NCBI RefSeq assembly: GCF_047654805.1
Contig: NZ_JASGIV010000001.1
Span: forward strand, 1,054,001-1,118,000
Source of the DNA: Pelomonas sp047654805
GTDB lineage: Bacteria > Pseudomonadota > Gammaproteobacteria > Burkholderiales > Burkholderiaceae_C
Direction of reading: 5' to 3'
DNA length: 64,000 nucleotides
Part shown: one piece after another, positions 42,159 through 50,599 of the stretch
Numbering within the stretch: the first letter of the stretch is position 1
How the letters are laid out: the number at the start of each line of letters is the position of its first letter
The notes under the pieces: model-generated
The model's database searches: none
What the model was told of the DNA's origin: nothing
What the model saw: only the letters and a program-made list of their open reading frames with translations
Position numbers and translations under genes: made by a program

Positions 42159-43771
42159 TCAGGGTGCGGCCGCCGCCACCACGTTGCGGCCCTTGCCGCT
42201 GCCGGCGGTCTTGACGGTTTTTGCGGCCGGCTTGGCTGCCGCCTTGGCGACCTTGGCCGCTGGTGCCTTGGCCACTGCCGTGGCCTTGCGCGTCGGGGCG
42301 GCCTTGCGGCTGGCCGCGGTTGCCCGGGCCGGTGACGCGGCCGTGTAGACCACGATGGCCTGGCCCGGCTTGAAGCGGGCGTTGCTGCCCACCTTGTTCC
42401 ACTGCGCCACCTGCTCGGCGCGTACCTTGTAGCGCGCGGCCACGCCAGCCACGGTGTCGGCCTTGCCGGCCTTCAGGGTCAGGCGACGAAGCGGCGGCGC
42501 GTCGGGCGCGAGATTGAGCGCGGCCGTGTCGGCCAGGCGCTCCGAGATGTCGGCATGCACATGCTCGCCGCGCGGTACCAGCAGCGTGGAGCCGGCCTTG
42601 ACCAGCATCTTGGGCGGGATTCGGTTGATCTCGCGCAGCTGGCTCTCGGGCATGCCGGTGCGCTTGGCCGCATCGGCCGGGCTCATGGTCTTGGGCACGA
42701 CCCAGGCCGTCCAGCTCGCCATCGGGCCGGTGTGCCGCGCCAGGTTCTCGGCGAAGGCGCTGGCCTGGTCGTAGGGCAGCAGCACCTGCTGTGTCGCGGC
42801 GGCCAGGATGACTGGCTTGTTCATCTGCGGGTTGAACTGCTGGAAGGTCTCCAGCGAGATGCCAGCGAACTGCGCAGCCAGCGACACATCGATGTCGCGC
42901 TCGATCTTCACGCTCAGGAAGTAGGGGTGGTTGGCCACAGCCGGCAGCGCCAGCGCGTAGCGGTCGGGCGCCAGCACGATGTTCTTCACCGCCTGCAGCT
43001 TGGGCACGTAGTAGCGCGTCTCGTCGGGGATCTTCAGGCTGGCATAGTCGGTGGGCAGGCCCAGACGCTGGTTGCGCGCCACGGCCTTCTGCACGTTGCC
43101 CGGACCCCAGTTGTAGGCGGCCAGCGCGAGGTGCCAGTCGCCGAACATCTTGTAGAGACGGCCGAGATAGTCCAGCGCGGCACTGGTGGAGGCAAGAACG
43201 TCGCGGCGGTCATCGCGGAAGATGTTCTGCTTCAGGTCGAAGTCGCGGCCCGTGGCGGGCATGAACTGCCACATGCCGGTGGCCTTGGCGCTGGACACGG
43301 CATGCGTGACGAAGGCGCTCTCGATGAATGGCAGCAGCGCCAGCTCGGCGGGCATGCCGCGCTTCTCGACTTCTTCGAGGATGTGAAAGAGGTAGCGGCT
43401 GCCGCGCGTGGTCATGCGCTCGACGTAGTCGGGCCGCGCGCTGTACCAGGCCTCGGCCTTGCGAACCCAGTCGTCATCCAGGTCAGGCAGTCGGAAGCCA
43501 CCGCGCACGCGCACCCAGAGGTCGGCGCTGGCGTCGGGGGCGTCGAGGTCGATCTTCTCGCCGGGGCGCAGGTTGTCTTCCAGCAGGCCGGCGGCCACCT
43601 CGCGCGTAGGTGCCGGGGCGGCGGCCTGCGGCGGCGGTGCCGGGTCGGCTGCGGGGATCTCGGCGGCGGGGGGAGGGGGGGAGGTGCTTCGGCGACCGGG
43701 GGCGTGGTCGTGGCGCAGGCGGCCAGCAGCGTGGCCAGGGCGAGGGGTGTCAGTCGGTGGATGAGCTTCAT
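42159..43771 (-). CDS. mltD: MltD-type lytic transglycosylase lipoprotein, frameshifted near its N-terminus
   Basis: A membrane-bound murein transglycosylase that cuts peptidoglycan glycan strands. The signal MKLIHRLTPLALATLLAAC (start 43771, overlapping the gloB stop) lies in one frame; the Slt domain (ALLPFIESAFVTHAVSSAKATGMWQFMP, AAYNWGPGNVQKAV) and LysM-like repeats lie in another. The switch falls in a C7-T-C6 run (minus strand, 43668-43681); one extra C would join them. It is either an indel error, a pseudogene or a phase-variable tract. The C-terminus is an unusual Lys/Ala/Pro-rich, histone-H1-like tail of about 60 residues. Confidence 0.85.
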
Positions 43772-44553
43772 CGGAATCCGTTCTTCCATTCGCGCAGCGT
43801 CGCGAACACATCGACCGGGCTGGGCGCGGCCGGGAGTTTGAGGGGGGCGTGGCGGCGGGCGGCTTCCCGCAGGGCCGGCTCGGTACAACGCAGAAAGGGG
43901 TTGATGCGGGTCTCGGTGCCCAGGCGTGCCGGCAGCGTCGGACGGCGCGCGGCACGCTGGGCCTCGCACCAGGCGGTGTAGTCCGCCAGCGCAGCGTTGC
44001 CGGGGTCGACCTCGCGCGCGAAACGCAGGTTGGACAACGTGTATTCGTGGGCGCAGCACACGCGCGTTCCGGGGGGCAGCGCCGCCAGCGACTGCAGCGA
44101 GGCATGCATTTGCGCCGGTGTTCCTTCGAACAGGCGGCCGCAGCCGCCGCTGAACAGCGTGTCGCCGCAGAACAGCAGCGGATCGCCTTCCGGCACCTCG
44201 GCCGCGAAGTAGGCGATGTGGCCAGCCGTGTGGCCGGGCACGGCCATCACGGCGAACTGCAGTCCCAGCAGGGTTACGTTGTCGCCGCCCTCCAGGCGCT
44301 GCACCGGCTCGGGCAGCTTCTCGTGGACGGGGCCGTAGACGGGGCCTTGCAAGTGCGGGCGCAGCGCATCGACGCCGCCCACGTGATCGCCGTGGTGGTG
44401 GGTCAATAGAATGCCGGCGAGCGTCAGGCCCCGGGCATCCAGGGCCGCCAGCACCGGCGCGGCATCACCGGGATCGACGACGAGGGCCTCATGGCCGTTG
44501 TCGAGCAGCCAGAGGTAGTTGTCGTCGAAAGCCGGGACAGGCGTGAGCGTCAA
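43768..44553 (-). CDS. gloB: Hydroxyacylglutathione hydrolase (glyoxalase II)
   Basis: A 261-residue metallo-beta-lactamase-fold enzyme that hydrolyses S-lactoylglutathione. The metal motif is THHHGDHVGG, then VPGHTAGHIAYF, FCGDTLFSGGCGRLFEG and CCAHEYTLSNLRFA. I chose TTG at 44553 because MTLTPVPAFDDNYLWLL then aligns residue for residue with MNLNSIPAFDDNYIWVL of Escherichia coli; a TTG at 44565 is possible. Its stop overlaps the mltD start (ATGA). It is divergent from the methyltransferase gene with almost no intergenic space. Confidence 0.9.
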   Translation of the reverse strand: MTLTPVPAFDDNYLWLLDNGHEALVVDPGDAAPVLAALDARGLTLAGILLTHHHGDHVGGVDALRPHLQGPVYGPVHEKLPEPVQRLEGGDNVTLLGLQFAVMAVPGHTAGHIAYFAAEVPEGDPLLFCGDTLFSGGCGRLFEGTPAQMHASLQSLAALPPGTRVCCAHEYTLSNLRFAREVDPGNAALADYTAWCEAQRAARRPTLPARLGTETRINPFLRCTEPALREAARRHAPLKLPAAPSPVDVFATLREWKNGFR

Positions 44554-44579
44554 ACTGAGCGTCAATGTGGCGCCAACCC

Positions 44580-45323
44580 ATGACAGATAAAGCGCCGAGT
44601 ATAGATTTGGCAGCCTGGCTGCAGACCCCGCCTGGGCTCCACCTGCTGGCCTGGGAGCAGGCACAGGTCGACACGGCCGTGGCCGACCTGTTCGGGTTCC
44701 ACGCCCTGCAGCTGGGCCTGTCCGAGCTGGACGGTCTGCGGACCAACCGCATGCCTCACCGCTGGCTGGCCGGCCGCGACCCGGCTTGCGACGTCCAGTG
44801 CGATTTCGACGCCTTGCCTTTTGAAAGCGCCAGCCTTGACCTGGTGCTGCTGCCGCATGCGCTGGAGCTGGCCTGCGACGCCCATGCGCTGCTGCGCGAG
44901 GTGGAGCGCGTGCTGCGACCCGAGGGGCGGCTTATCGTCTTCGGCCTGAATCCGGCCAGCCTGTGGGGCCTGCGCCAGAACCTGGGCCGGCTCAGGCGCC
45001 GCGGCGAACCCTACCTGCCCAGCGAGGGCGACTTCATCGGTTACTGGCGGCTGCGCGACTGGCTCAAGCTGCTGAGCTTCGATGTCGAGGCGGCGCGCTT
45101 CGGCATCTACCGCCCGCCGCTGCGCTCGGAAGCCTGGCTGCAGCGCTGGCGATGGGCCGACGGTGTCGGCTCCCGCTGGTGGCCGGTGCTGGGCGCCGTC
45201 TACTTCATCCAGGCGGTCAAGCGCGTGCAGGGCATGCGCATGATCGGCCTGGCCAAGAACTCGCGCGCGGCGGCCAAGAAGGCACCTGCGGTCGCGCTGA
45301 ACAACCATCACAACAAGAAATGA
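44580..45323 (+). CDS. Class I SAM-dependent methyltransferase
   Basis: A 247-residue protein with a degenerate class I methyltransferase fold: DALPFESASLDLVLLPHALEL (motif II-III region) and LREVERVLRPEGRLIVFGLNPASLWGLRQ (post-motif). This is the type found between gloB and rnhA in many proteobacteria (YafS-like); the substrate is unknown. I prefer ATG 44580 over the in-frame ATG 44565. It overlaps rnhA by four bases (ATGA). Confidence 0.85.
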   Translation: MTDKAPSIDLAAWLQTPPGLHLLAWEQAQVDTAVADLFGFHALQLGLSELDGLRTNRMPHRWLAGRDPACDVQCDFDALPFESASLDLVLLPHALELACDAHALLREVERVLRPEGRLIVFGLNPASLWGLRQNLGRLRRRGEPYLPSEGDFIGYWRLRDWLKLLSFDVEAARFGIYRPPLRSEAWLQRWRWADGVGSRWWPVLGAVYFIQAVKRVQGMRMIGLAKNSRAAAKKAPAVALNNHHNKK

Positions 45324-45802
45324 CCGATACCTCCAAGCCTGCCGTCGCGATCAAGCGCCCGCAGGTCACCATCTATACCGATGGCGCCTGCAAGGGCAAT
45401 CCGGGCCCGGGCGGCTGGGGCGCATGGCTCAGCAGCGGTGGCCACGACAAGGAACTCTTCGGCGGCGAGCCGGGCACGACCAACAACCGCATGGAGCTGA
45501 CAGCGCCCATCGAGGCGCTGGCTTCGCTCAAGCGCAGTTGCGACGTTGTCATCTACATGGACAGCGAATATGTGCGCAAGGGTATTACCGAATGGATACA
45601 CAACTGGCAGCGCCGCGGCTGGAAGACGGCCGACGGCAAGCCGGTGAAGAACGCCGACCTCTGGCAGCGGCTGGATGCGCTGAGGAAGCTGCATCATGTG
45701 GACTGGCGCTGGGTCAAAGGCCATGCCGGTGACCCGGGCAACGAACGAGCCGACATGCTGGCAAACAAGGGGGTGTCGTCCATCGGCAGGAGAGGTCAGT
45801 AA
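45320..45802 (+). CDS. rnhA: Ribonuclease HI
   Basis: A 160-residue RNase HI, which removes RNA from RNA:DNA hybrids. Catalytic acidic residues are visible: YTDGACKGNPGPGGWG (Asp), NNRMELTAPIEAL (Glu), YMDSEYVRKGITEWI (Asp) and GDPGNERADMLA (Asp). The basic handle WIHNWQRRGWKTADGKPVKN is present. The start overlaps the methyltransferase stop, so translation is likely coupled. Confidence 0.96.
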   Translation: MTDTSKPAVAIKRPQVTIYTDGACKGNPGPGGWGAWLSSGGHDKELFGGEPGTTNNRMELTAPIEALASLKRSCDVVIYMDSEYVRKGITEWIHNWQRRGWKTADGKPVKNADLWQRLDALRKLHHVDWRWVKGHAGDPGNERADMLANKGVSSIGRRGQ

Positions 45803-45839
45803 AGTCCGCGCGAACTTCGCTTCGGAAAGAGCTCCCCCG

Positions 45840-47870
45840 ATGAATGTGCTGCCGACCTCCTGGCTTGCCGTGCTGCTGCTGGCCGCCGGTGCTGCCCATG
45901 CCCAGACCCTGGCCTACACGGTGCTGTGCATGAAGACGGCCTGCGGCCAGATGAAGGTGGCCGAATCGGCCGGCCGGCTGGACGTGGACTACGGCTACCG
46001 CAACAACGGCCGCGGGCCGCAAATGAAGGAGGCGCTGGAGTTCGCGCCCGACGGTACCTGGACGGGCTACCGCAACGAGGGCGTGGCCACCTATGGCGCG
46101 CGTATCGACGAAGGCTTCGAGCGCCAGGCCGATGGCCGGGCCTCGTGGCGCTCGCCGGTGGACCGCGGCGAGCAGGCCGGCGCGTCGCCCGAGGCCGTCT
46201 ACCTGCCCGTGGAGGCCAGCCCTGCCTGGCTGGGGCGGCTGGCGCAGAGCCTGCTGGCCCGGCCCGACCTGCGCGCACCGGGACTGCCGGTCGGGCAGGC
46301 AGCCATCGCGCGCGTGCAGACGCTGAAGGTGGCCGGCCAGGAGGTGGGGCTGTATGCCATCACGGGCCTGGAGCTGGCACCCAGCTACCTGTGGCTTCGC
46401 GAGGACAATCATGCGCTGTTTGCCCGTGTCTACCCGGGCTGGGGCGCCACCGTGCTGCAGGGGAGCGAAGCCGAGGTGGAGCGGTTGGCCGAAGCGCAGA
46501 AGGCCGCTGAACTGTTGCGCCTCCAGCGCCTTGCGCGCGAGTTGCCCAAGGTCCTGCCGGGGCTCACCGTCATCGAGGGCGTGCGCTGGTTCGATGCGCA
46601 GGCCGCCATGCTGCGCGGGCCGTCCGACGTCTATTTGGCGGACGGGCGCATCGCCTACATCGCCGCGCCCGGCAGCCTCGGGCAGGTGCGGCCTGAACAG
46701 CGCATCAGTGGCAAGGGGCGCACGCTGCTGCCTGGGTTCGTCGACATGCATGCGCATCTCGACGAAGGTGATCTGCTGCTGAACTTGGCGGCCGGCGTGA
46801 CGGCGGTGCGCGATGTGGGCAACAGCCACGCCGACCTCAGTGCGCTGAGCGGTCGCATCGAGCGCGGCGAACTGCTGGGCCCGCGCGTGGCAGCCAACGG
46901 TTTCATCGAGGGCAGGAGCCCGTTCTCGCTGAATGGCAACTTCGTGGCCGACTCGCTGGACGAGGCGCTCGCCGCCATCGACTGGTACGCCGCCCATGGC
47001 TACCGCCAGCTCAAGCTCTACAACTCCATCCGGCCCGACTGGGTCAAGCCGATGACGGCCCATGCGCGAGCGCTGGGACTGCGCACAGGTGGTCATGTGC
47101 CGGCCTTCATGACGGCACGCCAGGCCGTGGAGGCGGGCTATGACGAGCTGCACCACATCAACCAGCTCACGCTGAATTTCCTCGTCAGCAAGGATGACGA
47201 CACGCGTACGCTGCTGCGCTTCAACCTCGTCGGCGACAAGGCGGCCGACCTCAAGCTCAATGACCGGCGCACGCACGACTTCATCGCGCTGCTGAAGAGC
47301 AAGGGCACAGTCGTCGACCCGACGATGACGGCCTTCGAGGCCCAGTTCACGCAGCGCCAGGGCCAGCCCAACCCGAGCTACGCCATGGTCTCGGCGCATC
47401 TGCCGGCCGTCGTGCAGCGCAGCTACCTGTCGGCCGAGGTGGACATGGACGATGTGAAGGCCAGGCGGTGGAGCGCGAGCTGGCAGGTCATGACCGAGCT
47501 GCTGCGCCGCATGCACGAGGCTGGCGTACCGCTGGTGTCGGGGACCGACGCGACCGCCGGCTTCGCGCTGCAGCGCGAGCTGGAGCTGTACGTCAAGGCC
47601 GGCATCCCGGCTGCCCAGGCACTGAAGATCGCAACCTGGAATGGTGCGCGCTACAGCGACCGGCTGGCCGACATCGGCAGCATCGAGCGCGGCAAGCGCT
47701 CCGACCTGCTGCTGGTGGAGGGCGACCCGGTCGCCGACATCCGTGCCATCCGCCGTCTGACCCTGGTGCTGCAGGGCCTCAACGGCCAGACGCGCGCACT
47801 GTCGCCGTCGGCGCTTTATCAGTCCCTGGGCATCCTGCCGTTCGTACCCTCTGCCGAGATCCTTCACTGA
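45840..47870 (+). CDS. Secreted amidohydrolase with a large extra N-terminal domain
   Basis: A 676-residue exported protein (signal peptide 1-21, AHA-QT). Residues about 22-245 form a beta-rich N-terminal region I do not recognise. Residues about 255-660 are an amidohydrolase (imidazolonepropionase/prolidase-like): FVDMHAHLDEGDLL (metal His pair), GHVPAF, DELHHINQ and SGTDATAGF (metal Asp), then ATWNGARYSDRLADIGSIERGKRSDLLLVEGDP. It lacks the usual metal-bridging Lys region that I can identify. Its stop overlaps the start of the peptide-binding-protein gene (TGATG), implying one transcript. Confidence 0.85.
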   Translation: MNVLPTSWLAVLLLAAGAAHAQTLAYTVLCMKTACGQMKVAESAGRLDVDYGYRNNGRGPQMKEALEFAPDGTWTGYRNEGVATYGARIDEGFERQADGRASWRSPVDRGEQAGASPEAVYLPVEASPAWLGRLAQSLLARPDLRAPGLPVGQAAIARVQTLKVAGQEVGLYAITGLELAPSYLWLREDNHALFARVYPGWGATVLQGSEAEVERLAEAQKAAELLRLQRLARELPKVLPGLTVIEGVRWFDAQAAMLRGPSDVYLADGRIAYIAAPGSLGQVRPEQRISGKGRTLLPGFVDMHAHLDEGDLLLNLAAGVTAVRDVGNSHADLSALSGRIERGELLGPRVAANGFIEGRSPFSLNGNFVADSLDEALAAIDWYAAHGYRQLKLYNSIRPDWVKPMTAHARALGLRTGGHVPAFMTARQAVEAGYDELHHINQLTLNFLVSKDDDTRTLLRFNLVGDKAADLKLNDRRTHDFIALLKSKGTVVDPTMTAFEAQFTQRQGQPNPSYAMVSAHLPAVVQRSYLSAEVDMDDVKARRWSASWQVMTELLRRMHEAGVPLVSGTDATAGFALQRELELYVKAGIPAAQALKIATWNGARYSDRLADIGSIERGKRSDLLLVEGDPVADIRAIRRLTLVLQGLNGQTRALSPSALYQSLGILPFVPSAEILH

Positions 47871-49441
47871 TGCGAATCGCTGCTCTGCTGCTGCTGGCTC
47901 TCCCGTTGCTTGCCAACGCCCAGTCCACGCTGCGCTTTTGCGCCGCGGGCAGCCCCAAGACCTTCGACCCGGCGATGACCGACAGCGGCATCGACCACAT
48001 CGCCCACCTGCCCATCTTCAGCACCCTCATCGAGGTCAAGCGGGGGACGGATCAGTTGATCCCCGGCCTGGCCACCAGCTGGAGCGTCAGCCCTGACGGG
48101 CTGGCCTATACGTTCGAGCTGCGCCGCGGCGTCAGCTGGCACACCGTCGATGGTTTCAAGCCCACGCGCGAGTTCAATGCCGACGACGTCGTCTTCACTT
48201 TTGGGCGACTGCTCAATAGGCCGGATGGGCCGGGCGGCGCCTTTGCCAAGGCCTTTCCCAGCGTGTCGCCCTACGTCGTCTCCTTCGGCTGGGAGAAGCT
48301 CATCCAGAAGGTCGAGAAGCTCGGCGACCATCAGGTCCGCTTCACGCTGGCCGAGCGCGACGCTTCCTTCTTGTCGGCACTGAGCTTTGCGTTCACGATG
48401 GTGCAGTCGGCCGAACTGGGTGCGCAGCTACTCAAGGCTGGCACGCCGCAGCGCATCGCGCAGCTGCCGGTGGGCACCGGCCCGTTCCAGTTCAAGAGCT
48501 TCCGGGCCGACAGCGTCATCCGCTACGTGAAGCACCCGGGCTGGTGGCGTCAGTCCGAGCGGCCGCGCGCCGACCAGCTCGTCTACGCGATCACGCCCGA
48601 TGCCAGCGTGCGCGCCCAGCGCCTCAGGCGCGACGAGTGCGACATCGCCGCGCCGGTCGGCCCCGCCGAGTTGGACGTGCTGAAGAAGGACCCCGCCGTC
48701 AAGCTTGCGACGGCGCCGGGCATGAATGTCGGCATCCTTGCCTACAACACCCGGCGTCCGGCGCTGTCCAAGGTCGAGGTGCGCCAGGCGCTGGACATGG
48801 CTATCGACAAGGCGGCCATCCTGCGTGCCGTCTACGGCGAGGCTGGCACGCTGGCCACCAGTCCCATTCCGGCTGCCAACTGGGCGCATGACGCGACGCT
48901 CAAACCGCAGCCGCACGACCCCGCGAAGGCTCGCGCCTTGCTGCAGAAGGCCGGCGTGCTGCCGCTGAACATCACGCTGTGGGCCATGCCCGTGGTGCGT
49001 ACCTACAACCCCAACGGCCAGCGCATGGCGCAGATGATCCAGGCGGACTGGGCCAAGGTTGGCGTGACTGCTCGCATCGTCACCTACGAGTGGGGCGAGT
49101 ACCTGCGCCGCATCGATGCCGGCGAGCACGACGCGGCGCTGAGCGGCTGGAACGGCGATCCCGAGCCTGCCAACACCGCCGGCCAGCTCGCCTGCGGTGC
49201 GGCCAGCGGCAGCTTCTGGTGCAACCCCGCCTACGACCGGTTGCTGGCAGATGCGCGCCAGGCCCTCAAGCAGGAAGACCGCAAGCTTCTCTACGCGAAG
49301 GCCCAGCGCATCGCGATGCAGGAACTGCCCTGGACACCCATCGCCTACGGGCGCCTGGCCGTGCCTGAGCGCGCGGCAGTCAAGGGCTTCGTGGTGGACC
49401 TGGACGGCGGCATGTATTTCGACGGCGTTTTGCCCAGATAA
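47870..49441 (+). CDS. Periplasmic peptide-type ABC substrate-binding protein (SBP family 5)
   Basis: A 523-residue periplasmic binding protein like DppA/OppA. The signal peptide is MRIAALLLLALPLLANAQS. Family blocks: FCAAGSPKTFDPAMTDSG, LIPGLATSWSVSPDGLAYTFELRRGVSWH, FNADDVVFTFGRLLN and VRQALDMAIDKAAIL; the late Cys pair (LACGAASGSFWCNPAYD) is typical of DppA-like members. No permease or ATPase genes are adjacent, so it is an orphan that may serve a transporter encoded elsewhere or act with the amidohydrolase. Confidence 0.9.
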   Translation: MRIAALLLLALPLLANAQSTLRFCAAGSPKTFDPAMTDSGIDHIAHLPIFSTLIEVKRGTDQLIPGLATSWSVSPDGLAYTFELRRGVSWHTVDGFKPTREFNADDVVFTFGRLLNRPDGPGGAFAKAFPSVSPYVVSFGWEKLIQKVEKLGDHQVRFTLAERDASFLSALSFAFTMVQSAELGAQLLKAGTPQRIAQLPVGTGPFQFKSFRADSVIRYVKHPGWWRQSERPRADQLVYAITPDASVRAQRLRRDECDIAAPVGPAELDVLKKDPAVKLATAPGMNVGILAYNTRRPALSKVEVRQALDMAIDKAAILRAVYGEAGTLATSPIPAANWAHDATLKPQPHDPAKARALLQKAGVLPLNITLWAMPVVRTYNPNGQRMAQMIQADWAKVGVTARIVTYEWGEYLRRIDAGEHDAALSGWNGDPEPANTAGQLACGAASGSFWCNPAYDRLLADARQALKQEDRKLLYAKAQRIAMQELPWTPIAYGRLAVPERAAVKGFVVDLDGGMYFDGVLPR

Positions 49442-49453
49442 GAGGACGACGAG

Positions 49454-50020
49454 ATGAGCATCAAGAGCGATAAGTGGATACGCCGCATGGCGGAGCAACA
49501 CGGCATGATCGAGCCCTTCGAGCCCGGGCAGATCCGTGAGCGCGACGGCCGCAAGATCGTCAGTTACGGCACCAGCAGCTACGGTTACGACATACGCTGC
49601 GCGCCCGAGTTCAAGGTCTTCACCAACATCCACAGTACGGTGGTGGACCCGAAGAACTTCGACGAGAACAGCTTCGTCGACGTCAACAAGGATGTCTGCA
49701 TCATCCCGCCCAACAGCTTTGCGCTGGCGCGCACGGTGGAGTACTTCCGCATCCCGCGCAACGTGCTGACCGTGTGCCTGGGCAAGAGTACCTACGCCCG
49801 CTGCGGCATCATCGTCAACGTAACGCCCTTCGAGCCCGAGTGGGAGGGCTATGTGACGCTGGAGTTCAGCAACACCACCCCGCTGCCAGCCAAGATCTAC
49901 GCTGGCGAGGGCTGTGCCCAGGTGCTGTTCTTCGAGAGCGACGAGGTCTGCGAGACCAGCTACAAGGACCGCGGCGGCAAATACCAGGGGCAGGTGGGCG
50001 TAACGCTGCCCAAGGCCTGA
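49454..50020 (+). CDS. dcd: dCTP deaminase
   Basis: A 188-residue dCTP deaminase (dCTP to dUTP, feeding dTMP synthesis). Diagnostic blocks: SYGTSSYGYDIRCAPEFKVF, CIIPPNSFALARTVEYFRIP, CLGKSTYARCGIIVNVTPFEPEWEGYVTLE and the C-terminal SYKDRGGKYQGQVGVTLPKA. Thirteen bases after the binding-protein gene, with GAGGACGA upstream. Confidence 0.97.
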   Translation: MSIKSDKWIRRMAEQHGMIEPFEPGQIRERDGRKIVSYGTSSYGYDIRCAPEFKVFTNIHSTVVDPKNFDENSFVDVNKDVCIIPPNSFALARTVEYFRIPRNVLTVCLGKSTYARCGIIVNVTPFEPEWEGYVTLEFSNTTPLPAKIYAGEGCAQVLFFESDEVCETSYKDRGGKYQGQVGVTLPKA

Positions 50021-50041
50021 GCAAGGGCGTTCCTTGCAGGC

Positions 50042-50443
50042 CTACTGCTGGGGCGAGCCCGGCAGATCTTGCAACCCGTCCAGCCACGGCGCCTGCGAGT
50101 GCCGCCAGATTTGCAGGCCGGGCCTGAGCAGCGCGCGTTGCTCCACGCAGCCCACGCGGATGACCAGCGCCGTGGGGTTCTCCGGTGCGGTGCCCCACAG
50201 GGCCGTCCCGCAATCTCCGCAGAACACCTGCGCGCGCCGGTTGCCGCTTTGTGCGACCTTCACGTAGCTCTTGGGCGTGCCGCGCAGCAGCGTGAACTGC
50301 TCGATGGGCGTGGGGATGCCCGCCCGCAAGGGCGCGCCGGACAGCACCTGGCAGTCCGTGCAGTGGCAGACCACCACGCGCGAGGGATCGATCTCGGCCG
50401 TGAATGCGATGGCGCCGCAGTGGCAGGCTCCGTTGATCTTCAT
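50042..50443 (-). CDS. GFA/CENP-V-like zinc protein
   Basis: A 133-residue protein of the glutathione-dependent formaldehyde-activating (GFA) fold. The zinc ligands are GACHCGAIAF, CHCTDCQVLSG and CGDCGTALWG. Most such proteins are of unknown activity, so formaldehyde chemistry should not be assumed. The start at 50443 (MKINGACHCG) has AGGAGC upstream. It converges on dcd with 21 bases between stops. Confidence 0.88.
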   Translation of the reverse strand: MKINGACHCGAIAFTAEIDPSRVVVCHCTDCQVLSGAPLRAGIPTPIEQFTLLRGTPKSYVKVAQSGNRRAQVFCGDCGTALWGTAPENPTALVIRVGCVEQRALLRPGLQIWRHSQAPWLDGLQDLPGSPQQ

Positions 50444-50599
50444 GGGGTAGCTCCTGGACGTCAGGCGGGATGTGGGAGCAGCATGCCACTGCCCGCGATG
50501 CCGGGGACTTTCCCCAGGCCATCCCCTGGCTTTTCGCACGGCGAAGGCGGGTGCGCGGCGGGTTACGCTCGCGGTTTCGCCTTTTCGCCGAACCGCCCC

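Noticed and set aside
42159..44105. The transglycosylase read as one uninterrupted 648-residue protein
   Set aside because: That frame starts deep inside gloB on the same strand and lacks a signal peptide; the lipoprotein signal in the other frame at 43771 is far more plausible.
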